Source: Aporrectodea caliginosa
Taxonomy: Eukaryota > Annelida > Clitellata > Crassiclitellata > Lumbricidae
Assembly (NCBI GenBank): GCA_020284085.1
Contig: JACEVL010000773.1
Coordinates: 350,001-414,000 of the forward strand
Length of the DNA stretch: 64,000 nt
Reading direction: 5' to 3'
The notes under the pieces are model-generated. The model did not search any database. It was given only the letters and a program-made list of their open reading frames with translations, and had not been told where the DNA came from. The translations under genes and the position numbers were made by a program. Every line of letters starts with the position of its first letter. The first letter of the stretch is position 1. Below are positions 1-17,801 of the stretch, in pieces.

Positions 1-430
1 GCCATTCACCATGTCTCTGTGCCATTGTAAGACTTTTAAACTTCGCTATATAAGTAACAAGTTACATACGTAAATATGTTCTTAAAGACTTAATAGGTTT
101 TTGTTTTCATATAAAAATCAGATAATGTTATTGACGATTATGGGAATAAATCCTTAGACAATGTGAACTTTCGTCACTGGCTGTCGCTAATGAAGCAATA
201 TTATATTAAGGCGCTATAGTTATTACTACTACTACCAACAATAATATTATTAATAACTAACAATGTCTATTATGTGTCTACAATTTTGTCTGTTTCGTTG
301 TCAAAACTATTTCTTTAATGAGTGATATTTTGATTGTGTAGTTGTGATAATTTTGTATAAAAATGTTGTGTAGTGATTTCTTGTTTTGCTAGGTTGGTTG
401 GAACAAATTTTAATTAAAACTATACATGTT

Positions 431-520
431 GAGTAAAATGACTTATTTGAGTAAAATGATTCACTTGCGTAAAATGACTTCTTTGAGTAAAATGACTTAC
501 TTGATTGAAATGACTTACTA
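431..520. repeat. 18-bp minisatellite, five units
   Basis: Five consecutive 18-bp units of the form GAGTAAAATGACTTATTT with no length variation and a few substitutions. The rest of 1-603 is AT-rich DNA in which I see no gene or known repeat. Confidence 0.85.
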
Positions 521-603
521 TGCTTAACATTATGACCAAGTTTTATTTTCTCTGTGTAATTTTAATAATTCTTTGTCAAATCGGATTAAACCGTTTGAAT
601 TGT

Positions 604-705
604 TAGAATATTTTGAAACAACTTCCCGCCCTCGCGGGGATTCGAACCCCCGATCTCTGGGTTGTCTGTCCAGCATGCTAATCACTATCTATCTCGCACA
701 CCGTT
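604..705 (-). repeat. tRNA-derived SINE head (reverse)
   Basis: Read on the minus strand it has a B-box-like GGGGTTCGAATCCCCG and an A-box-like region around TAGTGATTAGCATGCTGGAC, the layout of a tRNA-derived SINE. Its tail, CATAATTTAATTACC with the preceding TCCAGCATGCTAAT, occurs again at 1140-1207. Intact tRNA folding was not found, so I do not call a tRNA gene. Confidence 0.6.
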
Positions 706-730
706 TCATAATTTAATTACCACTAATTTA

Positions 731-1130
731 GATCTTCAGTGTATGATTGTGGAGAACAGCGTACCAGTAAACTGACGGGGGTTTGTCCGAACAGTCTTTC
801 TGTGGTGACCAGTCTACCCTACCTCACCCGTATACCCTCGTCGCTCCTGTTTCTTCTAAATTGATCATACGCGAATAAGCTGGTACCGACGACTTGGATC
901 TAGGCCATGAAGAAATCCAAATATCATTTTAACTAAGACCACTTTGCATTGAGTGTCTCTATTATCTGTTACCAGTTTCTGACCCTAGAGAATTTCTCTT
1001 CCGACGAATGATGGCCTCTGAACTTCGTGAAGCATATCTTTGATAGTGAGACACAGGTCATCGATCGCATACCCACAAACATTGGCTGTGTCGTAAATTG
1101 ATCAGTTGGTGATGGTGTTGACCCGCTGCT
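731..1130. repeat. Direct duplication, copy A
   Basis: About 400 bp that reappear at 1943-2350 with many shared blocks, for example GTTTGTCCGAACAGTCTTTC, CGCGAATAAGCTGGTACC and GAACTTCGTGAAGCATATC. No convincing reading frame is shared by the copies. It looks like part of an interspersed repeat of unknown class. Confidence 0.75.
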
Positions 1131-1384
1131 CGGTTGACAGTCCAGCATGCTAATATCACTAGCTATCTCACACCGCGTTTCATAATTTAATTACCTCTAA
1201 TTTACATCACGTCCTGCGATCATACGGTCTCCCCAGGGCCTTTTTTAATGAATTTATGTAGCTATAAAAGCATGTTTTTGCAGTTAAAAATATTTTAAAA
1301 TGTTTATAGCGATTCAATTGAGAATAATTTACCATGGCTATAAAAAAGACATTGTGCAGTTGTGCAGTTCTAAAACTTCCTTTC

Positions 1385-1779
1385 AAAACCTCTGGGTCAC
1401 TCTCCGGGTCTCTCCCCCATCTGCCATTCAACAGGTCGCAAGAATGACCACAGTTGCAACATTGATGTATGCATCGCCGGCCTGGTGGGGATATACCCAG
1501 GTCTCTGACCGGTCTGGGATGGAACAACTTCTGAATAAGCTAAAGCGATATGGGTTCCCGCCCCCCCGCCCCCAACTGTTCCAACTGTGCAGCAAATGGC
1601 AGCCGCGGCCGTTGATTCTCTCTTCAGGGCCGTCATTAGGCCCTACAAATGAAAGCCATGTTCTTAGAAGCTTTCTACCAGAGTCCCGGAGTGACAGCTA
1701 TAATCTACGAACTCGGGTCCACGGATACAATCTGCCTCCAAAAGATGATAGGAATGCCATTCCTCGACTTCTGTATTAG
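1385..1779 (+). pseudogene. LINE reverse transcriptase C-terminal remnant (CR1/L2-like)
   Basis: The conceptual translation contains YASPAWWGYTQVSDRSGMEQ and then, after a frameshift near 1560-1650, HVLRSFLPESRSDSYNLRTR, HGYNLPPKDDRNAIPRLLY and a stop. These are the usual end of the ORF2 protein in CR1/jockey-type non-LTR retrotransposons: a Y.SPAWWG block, then SYNLR.R.H...LP, then the ending (F/I)I.R.LY. The part between (frame reading MAAAAVDSLFRAVI) lies in another frame, so the copy is dead. Upstream RT palm motifs are absent, so this is a 5'-truncated insertion. The clade is inferred from memory of the family layout. Confidence 0.7.
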
Positions 1780-1942
1780 AATTATTCTGACATTATTGTA
1801 TAGCTCACGGGGAGGTCTGACAATTAGGCAACGCTGGCTATCCATGTAAGCCGCCTCAGAATCTGCCGCATAATGCGCTATTGCTTGTTTAACTCGTCGC
1901 TGTGTCAACTTGAGTTTCTTCTAATGAACGAATATTTGATTA

Positions 1943-2350
1943 GGATCTTCAGTGTAAGCCTATGTTTGTCGATAACAGTGTATATTGTAAACTGATGGGA
2001 GTTTGTCCGAACAGTCTTTCTGTGGTGAACAGTGTACCCGACCCCACACGTAGCCTCGTCACTCCTGTTTTTCTTTAAAATTTATCGTCCGCGAATAAGC
2101 TGGTACCGGCGACTTGTATCTAGGCCGTGAAGAAATCCATATATAATTAATTGACTTAATGAGATCGACTGAGCCTGTCTGTCGTCTGTTACCAGTTTCT
2201 GACCGTAGAGAATTTTCTCTTCCGATGAATGATGACCTCTGAACTTCGTGAAGCATATCCGTGATATTGACACGCATGCAGGTGATCGTAGCCAGAAACA
2301 TTGGCTGTGTCATAAATTGATCTGCAGTTGGTGTTGGCGTTGACTCATTA
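1943..2350. repeat. Direct duplication, copy B
   Basis: Second copy of 731-1130, in the same orientation, about 1.2 kb away, with the LINE remnant lying between the two. Divergence is appreciable (substitutions and small indels), so the duplication is old or the two are independent copies of one repeat family. Confidence 0.75.
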
Positions 2351-2472
2351 GTAGCCCTTGTCCTATATATGTGGCTTTCGATAATCGATTCGATTGAGTG
2401 ATACTGAACGAACAGCTCAGGGAAGTTCCCTGACGAAGCTTTTGTCCGGCGATGACAAAGCCTATATATATA

Positions 2473-2990
2473 TATCATAATATAGCCTATCATAACATAA
2501 CAAAACATATAGCATATCATATCATAACATAGCATTGCATAGCATAGCATAACATAAATCACGTAGCATAACACAACATAACATAGCATGACATAGCACA
2601 GCATAATATAACATAGCATAGGATAACATAACACAACGTAACATAACATAGCATAACATAAAATAGCATAACATAGCATATCATAACATAACATACCATA
2701 AACATAAAATAACATAACATAACATAACATAACATTACATAACATAAACATAACATAACATAACATAACATAACATAACATAGCATAGCATAACATAGCA
2801 CAGCATAGCATTGCATGGCATAGCATAACATAACATAAACATAAACATAGCATAACATAACCTAACATAACATAGCATAACATAGCACAGCATAGCATTG
2901 CATGGCATAACATGACATAACATCGCATAGCATACAATAACATAACATAATCTAACATGGCATAACATTGCAAAACAGCCTGACATTACA
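2473..2990. repeat. Pentamer microsatellite (CATAA/CATAG)n
   Basis: About 520 bp of CATAACATAGC-type pentamers with interruptions. The long minus-strand frames of M, L, C, Y and A here are repeat artefacts. The following 2991-3590 is unique AT-rich DNA with nothing I recognise. Confidence 0.9.
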
Positions 2991-3742
2991 TCATAACGCC
3001 CTACACCTCATCACCTACATCGCATGATATCACAGCACATCACATTACCTCAGATCGCGTTACAGTGGTCAACATTAGAAGCCGTTTATTAACATTCAGC
3101 TGATCACAGAGAAACGTCGAGTAAATATCATCAGATTCAGCTATAAACCTCAATAATTAATCATTTCATTAGCTAAAATGAGTCTGTTGATGAAATTGCT
3201 GATCAAAGTTCTCGATCCATTTCCAAGTATTTACATTAATGCGTGTTTATGACTGATATATAGGTTCATTTTCCGGCTCAAACTGCACGCTTTTCGGCTT
3301 CAAAGAAAATTGCGCTAGTTAATCTAGAAAGGGAATAAAATATCAAGAAATATTCGCTTTGATACAGAAACCTTTAGGACGTATTATTGTTGATAAAGCT
3401 GTTGACCATTGCTCTGCATTTTATCGATGTGTTCGACTGAAGCTTAATAATAGTTAATTAATGATGATGATTGTTACTAAGCTACAGTTGGTCAATGGTC
3501 ACCGCTACAGCTAATTGATAATCCATCATTTGCATACAGGTGCATGGATTTGCATACAAACAAATAATTAATATAGCGCCTTTTCTTTAATTCACAAACG
3601 CTGCCTACGCTGGTCTTTGAGTTGTGTAGAGTTAATTAATAAGAGAAATTTCACCAATAAGCTAATTATGTTTAGATACTTTGATGTCACTTCTGGTGAG
3701 ATCCCGCAAACACGTAGACCCAACTCAGCTATTCTGAGTACA

Positions 3743-3950
3743 CTGACCGTGCACTGTCGGTGGGAAGATCGAGAGACGGCGAGGGAGAGGACTGGCCACT
3801 CAGTTATCATGAGTCACTAACCGTAAACAGTCGGCGGGAGGATGAGACGGCGAGGGAGAGGACCGACCACTCGCCCTCCCTCGTATGCCGAGGCTAAGAA
3901 ATGAAGTCGCTAATACTTCATACCCACGGCTGCCTCAGGACTAGCTTAAG
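3743..3950. repeat. Two-copy ~75-bp duplication plus SINE-like tail
   Basis: Two adjacent copies sharing GACGGCGAGGGAGAGGAC (3743-3818 and 3819-3894), followed by ATGCCGAGGCTAAGAAATGA. That tail reappears at 40074-40135 and partly at 12365-12382. 3961-4300 holds nothing recognisable. Confidence 0.6.
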
Positions 3951-4307
3951 GGACTGCTCTTCTTCTTCTTCCCCTACTTCATTTGCAATTGAGGAAGAGG
4001 AACGATGTGAGCACACGGTAACGTCACCGTCCGGCACTGCTTCGTAGATGGTCGACGTAACTGTGAGATGAAGTTACTGGAATTTGTTTATTGCACAAAG
4101 ACAGGTGCATTATATTATCGTGTATTAACAATTACTGTGCAACAGGAGCCAAGAATAGCTAATAGCCTTTTTTATACTAACCATGGCTCATCTTTCTTGA
4201 TTATTATTACTAATGCTTGTGTTTGTTCTTAATCACGACCGTCGAAAGCAATTCGACAACCTCGCATTTACATGTGTAGCGATCTAGATACGATGATTAC
4301 CGTCATT

Positions 4308-4414
4308 GTCGTCATCATCATGATCAGCATTTTCATCATCATCATCGTCGTCGTCGTCGTCGTCATCATCATCATCATCATCATCGTCATCACCATCATC
4401 ATCATCGTCATCAC

Positions 4415-4475
<61 letters not shown>

Positions 4476-4515
4476 GTCATCGTCATAATTGTCATTGTCA
4501 TCGTCGTCATCAACA
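4308..4515. repeat. Trinucleotide microsatellite (TCA/TCG)n
   Basis: Long run of CAT and CGT triplets giving poly-V/I, poly-D and poly-M/T artefactual frames. Not coding. Confidence 0.95.
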
Positions 4516-4639
4516 CAATCAATAGCATAGTCATCACTGTGTTCTTTGCTGTTACGATGACAATGATGCAGTTGATGACAAACAGACAACGGGGAGATGA
4601 ATCAGCGATGATAGGCCTTGGCGGGACATGGCAGTGACT

Positions 4640-5012
4640 GGCGCAACAGGACAGACAAGCAGAAGCACATACAGACAGACACGCAGAGAGACAGACACAC
4701 ATGCAGACAGAAATACAGAGACAGATAGACAGAGAGACAGACACACAGACAGACACACAAGCATACAGACATATACACAGGCAAACAAAAACACAGACAA
4801 ACACATACAGAGAGAGACACACATGCAGACACACTGACAGACACACAGACAGACAAACAGACAGACACACAGATTATCTACATGTTTGTGTGTCTCTCTA
4901 GACTGACTGTGTGACAGATGGACAGACAGACAGACAGACAGACAGACACACAGACAGACAAGCAGACACACACTCAGACAGACACACAGACAGACACAAA
5001 CACACTGAGACA
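4640..5012. repeat. Tetranucleotide microsatellite (ACAG)n
   Basis: Imperfect ACAGACAG array of about 370 bp, interrupted near 4875-4920. The C/L/S/V-rich minus frames are artefacts. Confidence 0.95.
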
Positions 5013-5599
5013 GACTTATCGGTCTGCACGAGATAAAGATCAGAATCTAGAACTCTTCAGGTGAAGTGACGCTCCTCGTGTCAGGTCGTGTAAGAAGAAG
5101 TGCTAGGCATATTCTATTCATGGCCATGTGTCACTATTGCTGCGGGCTATACAAAGGGGCGACCTATACAACGAACTCTTCGTCTTCTATCGCTCTCTGC
5201 GCGGGCGGTGAGCGCCTGTACCAGCCAACCGCCGCCTACGACTCAGAGCCACGCACCTGCAGCCTCTTTGGAGGGGCGACCAGGGCAGGAGGGAGGGCCC
5301 CCTAGCGGAGACAAATCGATGGAGGGGCGTTGGTCGGGCCATCACGTATCCGGGGTCAACAAACAATCATGTGTGTTTGACCTTTGCCTTTTTTAGCGAG
5401 AAGGTCTTTTGTTATATATAATCAATGCATATATCGCTTGTGTGTACATGTATATTCAATCCTCTGGTCACCCAGGTAAGCAGCCTTTATCGCCAAGTGA
5501 CTAACACTTTTGGGAATTCATCTTCTGCGGTGAGTATGTGATTCTAGGCATGCGTGACGTATTTTGTGACCTAAGGTTGTTTTGACCCGTTGCCAGTGA

Positions 5600-5694
5600 A
5601 AGGTGTGGCCTATAGTCACGTGGTAGGTCCTATAAAAACTCTGATATTATTGGCGCTCAGCAGTTAGGTCTATATTTAGGACTGGTTGGTAAGT
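5600..5694 (+). promoter_or_regulatory. Candidate core promoter and 5' UTR exon of TMEM45-like gene
   Basis: TATAAAA sits at 5631-5637. About 30 bp downstream is CAGCAGTTAG, which could serve as an initiator. A strong donor G|GTAAGT begins at 5689, about 1 kb before the first coding exon at 6691 on the same strand. This arrangement suggests a TATA promoter with a short non-coding first exon. It is an inference from motif order only. The rest of 5040-6110 shows no other gene. Confidence 0.3.
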
Positions 5695-6019
5695 ACAGTT
5701 TCTTCTCTGAGTATGCCTAGACCTATAATATAATAGAATCTCTTGCCTTTCCGATTGCATTGTTCTTGGCATTTGTTGTTTCTTTTACCGGGAATTTTTA
5801 AAGTAAAATTTACAACGTGCCAATCCACATAATCCTTTTTATGAAAATTTAAATTTTAATTAATTTCAATTGAAGTATTGCGCTTTGCCAATACGATTAT
5901 GGGATAGAAGAAATTAAAATTATTACCCGCGCAAATTCAATATTTATGCGACTCGTGGATGTGTAGGACAGCCTTTTGAGGAATATTAATATAGCCTAGC
6001 CTAAATAGTTATGTCTATG

Positions 6020-6115
6020 CCCTGACCTTCTGGATGATGACCTGACTATGGCTTTCTGGTGCGCCATCGTGTGATGCCCTATGTGTTAGTCACCGGCGCA
6101 ATAGAAGTTACAAAC
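6020..6115 (+). repeat. SINE tail of the GCGCTATAGAAGTTAC type
   Basis: The segment GGTGCGCCATCGTGTGATGCC ... GGCGCAATAGAAGTTAC belongs to a family also seen at 7575-7650, 60650-60740 and, reversed, at 44590-44660, 60970-61080 and 17040-17170. Confidence 0.6.
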
Positions 6116-6245
6116 TACTACCACCACCACCATCACTACTACCACCACCACCACCACCACCACCACCACCACCACCACTAGAACTATTACTACTACTACT
6201 ACTACTACTACTACAACCACTACTACTACTACTACCACCATAATA
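6112..6245. repeat. (CCA/CTA)n microsatellite
   Basis: Trinucleotide run of CCA then CTA triplets with short interruptions. Poly-V frames on the minus strand are artefacts. Confidence 0.95.
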
Positions 6246-6427
6246 ATAAGCTTAGCAGGTGGTAATGAACAGTCGGACAACACAGTGTTCAGTTGTATTG
6301 TATTATCCGCAGTTGTATTTTTCTCGCACGTGTTATTATTGTTAAGTGGTTTTTGTAATCTGTGGTCGCGAGCGAGCAGTGCCTCGCGCATGGCTTTCAA
6401 GTATATCGCTTTAGAAATTTCGAGAAT

Positions 6428-6472
6428 ACGATTACGATTACGATCAATATTACGATTACGATTACGATTACG
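6428..6472. repeat. Short hexamer run (ATTACG)n
   Basis: About seven units of ATTACG. Just downstream, 6535-6590 carries the interspersed motif AGGGCACCAGCTTATTCACG, found again near 54958 and, reversed and diverged, near 9520 and 60195. Confidence 0.85.
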
Positions 6473-6690
6473 ATTGTTGTTTCTTTGGATGATTCATTTT
6501 ATTGCTAATCGTAATCGTATTCGCAAACTCCAAACAGGGCACCAGCTTATTCACGAGCGCTGCGCGAAGTCAGCGTGCTAACTTGGCGTTATTGATGTTA
6601 ACCCTTTGTAGCATCAATTGGAGTCTTTGTTTGGCTGTCGTCTTTGGGAGAAGCGGAGAAGGAAGGCCTGGAATCTGAGACAGATGAAGA

Positions 6691-13499
<6,809 letters not shown>

Positions 13500-15551
13500 G
13501 GGAGTGGCAGGACAGGACTTTTGATCGAGGTCGAACGGGAGAAGTTTTCGAGGACTTGGCTCAGTGAGGTTGAGTCGAGAAACCGCGTTGACATTCTTTC
13601 TTACTGATGTGACATTGGAACACTGGAGCGCCATCGGTCGAATCCTTTTACTTCGCTGGTTCTGCCATGACAATCGCCCGATGTTCAATTTGCGCTATAT
13701 AAAAGATGTCCAGGGTATAATGACGGTAAAGCAATACTTAATGGCCCTGGCAGAAACCTCAAGATGTCGTAAGCATATAATTATATTGCGTGTTTTTTAG
13801 ATGCCATTAAAAGCTTTCGATCAACGCTATAAGAAAATTCGTCTACTGTGTTTGATTCCAATTAAGTTATTTATTCCGTAATATTACGGTAATAAGCTGT
13901 ACTCTCTCTGTCTCTCTCTGTGTCTCTGTCTGTCTGTCTCTGTCTGTCTGTCTGTCTGTGCTCTCTCTGCTCTGTCCTGTCTTCTCTCTCTCTATATATA
14001 TACATATATAATTTAATTAAATAATTAATTACCAGCATATAAAAAGCCACCATCATCAGGTATAAATACGTAGATAGGGCATGGGGAAAACGATTTGCTA
14101 GCAGCTAAGCTATAATTATTATTCAATGTAGAGCAGGGGACTGCATCTGGATAATTCAAATTCATGCGAATTTGAAAATACCATATTACAGCTGGTTAAG
14201 CTGTTGGCTATCCCTCCAAATCACGAACAAAAACACTCACTGGTTTTACCAAATACTTAATTAATTCGTACAAATAATTATTATTCAGTTTGCATGCAGA
14301 CGAACACTTGGAGTGAAATCATTTTCAGTAGACGGACGAACGTAAAGAAGAAGCGTTGAACAGTAAACGCAGGACACGGAGATCCACGCGTAAACTGAAG
14401 AGAGTTTAAAAAAATAGTCTTAGTAACACCACTTTCAGAATGTCACACAAAAACGCCTCCTTAAGCGCCTCTGCAATTCTCATATCTTCACAAACCCTGC
14501 AAACAATTTCTTGGGTCTATATATGGGACCTATATGGACTCTTATTATAAGGTTCCATATGGGTTCCATCTGTGCAGGACAAAATAAACTCCAGCATTTC
14601 CATGTTTAGCGATGATTGTGAAATCGCTGGATTAGATTAATAGATTAGGGCTCGTCAATAAAGGATATCTGCTAAGGAGTAGTATTCACTACATCCACGT
14701 GAATTTCCTCGAACCATCCACTATTTTTCACAGACACAGAAAAATAAAAAGTTTACATAGATGAAAATGCGGAAAAAATAAAATATTAAACAGATGAAAA
14801 ACTCAGTCTATGGTACACTGGACCATACTAACAACACGCTTCACTTCAACATTATTAGATCCTGATACAATAGGGCCCACCAGATAGACCCCAAATTTAA
14901 ATCAGCTTTACAATGCAATCTCATTACAACACCCAACTCAATACGACTCCCAATGGCAACACTGTTAGGGAGTGCAAGTTAACACACACAGTTCAGACTT
15001 ATCACTTTAAAGAAGCTAACTCGAGCGCATACCAAACTAAACGCAGTGTTCATACGAAAGGTGCAGGTTCAACAAGTGTTCATACAAAACGAGCACGTAC
15101 AAACGAAAAAAGAAATAAATTCATTGCAACAACATAATGTACACTTGAACCTCCACAATATACACTTGAATGTGCACAATGTACACTTTTAAGTACAGAA
15201 TGTACACTTTAATGTGCATAATATACACCTTAATGTGCACTTGAATGCACACTTCTAAAATTTGTAAGGATCTTGTAATCAGATTACAGTTGTACGTACT
15301 ATTGTAACTTGAGTGGTATGCAAACGAAATGTGACAAACAAACATACAGCACAAACACAGTTACGACACTTATTCCAATTGATGCGATTATCCCTTTAGT
15401 GTATTTTACAACATAGACCATCATTTGTGTAAAACAAGTATCACTAAACAGCTTCAGTAGCCAGACACTATTCATATATATATACACAAACAGATAATAA
15501 TTGCACTGAAACCAGTTGAATCAATGGCCATGCAGATGTATTAATATAGAT

Positions 15552-15613
<62 letters not shown>

Positions 15614-17801
15614 CTCTGATTGGAGACTTTATAAAGGTATATATACACATATATATATACATATATGCGTGTATATATATATATATAAGTAGACATACAT
15701 AAATAATGGTTCAGCATTGACTAGACACGCACACATACACACACTCCTCTGAATAGTCTACGCTGCAAGAGGCGCCATACAAATTTCTAGATACAATACA
15801 ATACGCACACATAAACAGCCAAAGTAGAACTAAATATCTGACCAATTAGCCTAGGCAGCAATGAAGAAGGCTTTGAGGCCAAGTGGGAAGGTGGCACTTC
15901 ACCCAGAGCTGCTGTCTTGGTTCAAAACCAAGCATACCTTGCTAACATCTAAGCATTTCATCATTCAACTCACAGAGAGAAAAGACGCTGTCATGGAGCC
16001 AACAGATATAACACAGAACAATGGAAACCTCGAATTCTTCTCGCTGTTCGGGTTTCTCGTCACGCAAAACAAATTACGACCACTGGTTTGTATGTTTGCA
16101 CTCCAGCGTGTGGTTGTCTTTTGGTTTAACGTCGCTTTTTGATTTCCTTTCTCTTCCACTGTTCTAGAAACGACTGAAGTCCATTTTATTTCTTTAATGA
16201 AAGCAATGACTTTGGTCGGGAGCGCCTCTGAATCGCTGAGTGGCGCTATATAAATGTTTAATTACAATTACAGTAACTGTTTACTGTAATGAAAATTACT
16301 GGCACGACCATAAAGTAACAATCATCAGAAGCGTAAAGTAACTTACTTTACGTGTAAAGTAAGTGTGGGTAAATACCTACAAACAAATTGCAAAAAACAT
16401 AAAGACAAAGGGGCAGACAATTGTGAACATCAGATCTAACCATTATCCATCCACCTATCAGTCCCAACCATAAACCCAGAATACTTAACACTTTAACAAC
16501 GAGCTGCATTGGTTTTCCAGTCACTTTAAGTACACTATCGAACCTTAAGTACACTATCGAATAGTGCACTATCGCGCGCCTCTGATTGGTGCTCACTGTG
16601 AGGGGCGCTTTATAAATTTATAAATACAATACAATACAATACAATACAATCATCGCTGTATCTCCTTAGACTTGTTCGCCATTGTAAGCTTCTTAAAATA
16701 CGTTGTGCAGTGTTTAATCACAATAATACATGCAAATCCAGCGTCCACATCTTACGTAAGTGCAGTTCATAGCACAGTCATATGCCACCACATCTCCAAT
16801 GAAAACTCTAGAGGCATCAAAATCAGACCACACTTCGTTGGGTATAGGTGGATCACACAGTTAAGAACTCCTGGCTTTCCTGGCCAATGACTAGGTTTCT
16901 CAAACAGATTAATCGTAATCTCGAGATATCTACAGCGCCCAAAAAAGCGAAGTCGCGGGAACCAGCTTATTCACATGCCCACAGTCAAAACATAATTTTT
17001 GACCATGGTCTTACTAGAAAATACCTAATCTAATCTAATCTTAGGACTTCTGTAGTGCCATTATCATAAAGTGTAAGACATCAGTCGATGGTGAAATCGC
17101 AGTCAACCGTAAAAGCCAGGTCAAAATTTGACAGAGGTCATCAGTTGATGCATTGTCCATTAAGATAATGTCGCCATATAGAAGTCAAGATCAACAGATT
17201 CGATTAAGAACGGCAGAAATTGAGCAGCAACTAAACTCACGGTAGGTACATAACTCAAAGGATTCAATCTCCACTCCATCTATAAATAGCAACATGGTTC
17301 AAAGGTTTCACGTAAGAGAAAAAAAGGCTTCTGTGAAAAAAATCCAGGCCGCTTTCACAAAACTCAATTTGTTCGTCGCGATATCCCGAGGATTAATAAA
17401 AACTCATTTTACAAGTGGCATCCAATCTGAGAGCGCTAATCAGATTGACTGGGCTGCGGCTACAGAACTTTTGCACCGCTCGACTTGCTCGTCACGCCGC
17501 CCTGATGGTTACTCAAAAACTCATTTTTTAAAAGCGGCTTACAATTTGCAAGTGTTAAGCTCAGCTTGAAGAACTTTTACAGGACTGATGGCTTCAGAAC
17601 AGTCAAAGACAAGCGAACAAAAGCACACTACTAGACCTAAGTATGCAGGCGTACAACGACTTCACGGCATGTAAATTATCGTCAAACTGTCTGAGACTTG
17701 AATCGCGTGACTCACGAACTTGCCCCAAAGGGCCGTGCTCGTCCAAGCGCTCGGTCCAGGGTTTGCCGTATCATTTCCAGCAAGGTCAGATTCGGCGGAG
17801 T
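13500..17801. other. Convergent intergenic region between TMEM45 and SNX
   Basis: No coding exon recognised; both neighbouring genes end here. Contents: (CTGT)n 13902-13990; a 22-bp inverted repeat (TTCAAATTC arms) at 14155-14176; a ~21-bp tandem repeat with GTACACTT at 15137-15255; (AT)n at 15550-15612; 3' retroelement tails with (ACAAT)n at 15767-15805, 16203-16275 and 16572-16650; a hairpin element at 16489-16550; a reversed SINE tail around 17040-17170. Confidence 0.7.
16489..16550 (-). repeat. Short hairpin element (copy 3, reversed)
   Basis: ACACTTTAACAACGAGCTGC and GGTTTTCCAGTCACTT are the inverse of the core at 8749-8820. Followed by two copies of CTTAAGTACACTATCGAA. Confidence 0.65.

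Noticed and set aside
604..690. tRNA genes (also at 7950, 27750, 39850 and 50090)
   Set aside because: A/B-box motifs are present but the acceptor stems do not pair well, and each is followed by SINE body and tail sequence repeated elsewhere.
731..2350. Long terminal repeats of an LTR element
   Set aside because: The enclosed reverse transcriptase remnant is of non-LTR type, and no primer-binding site, polypurine tract or TG..CA ends were found.
2059..2986. Minus-strand frames of about 300, 99 and 83 codons rich in M, L, C, Y and A
   Set aside because: They are translations of the CATAA/CATAG microsatellite.
4268..4971. Poly-D, poly-V/I and C/L/S/V-rich frames
   Set aside because: Produced by (TCA/TCG)n and (ACAG)n arrays.
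15861..16142. 93-codon plus frame
   Set aside because: No recognisable domain or splice context, and both neighbouring genes converge away from it.
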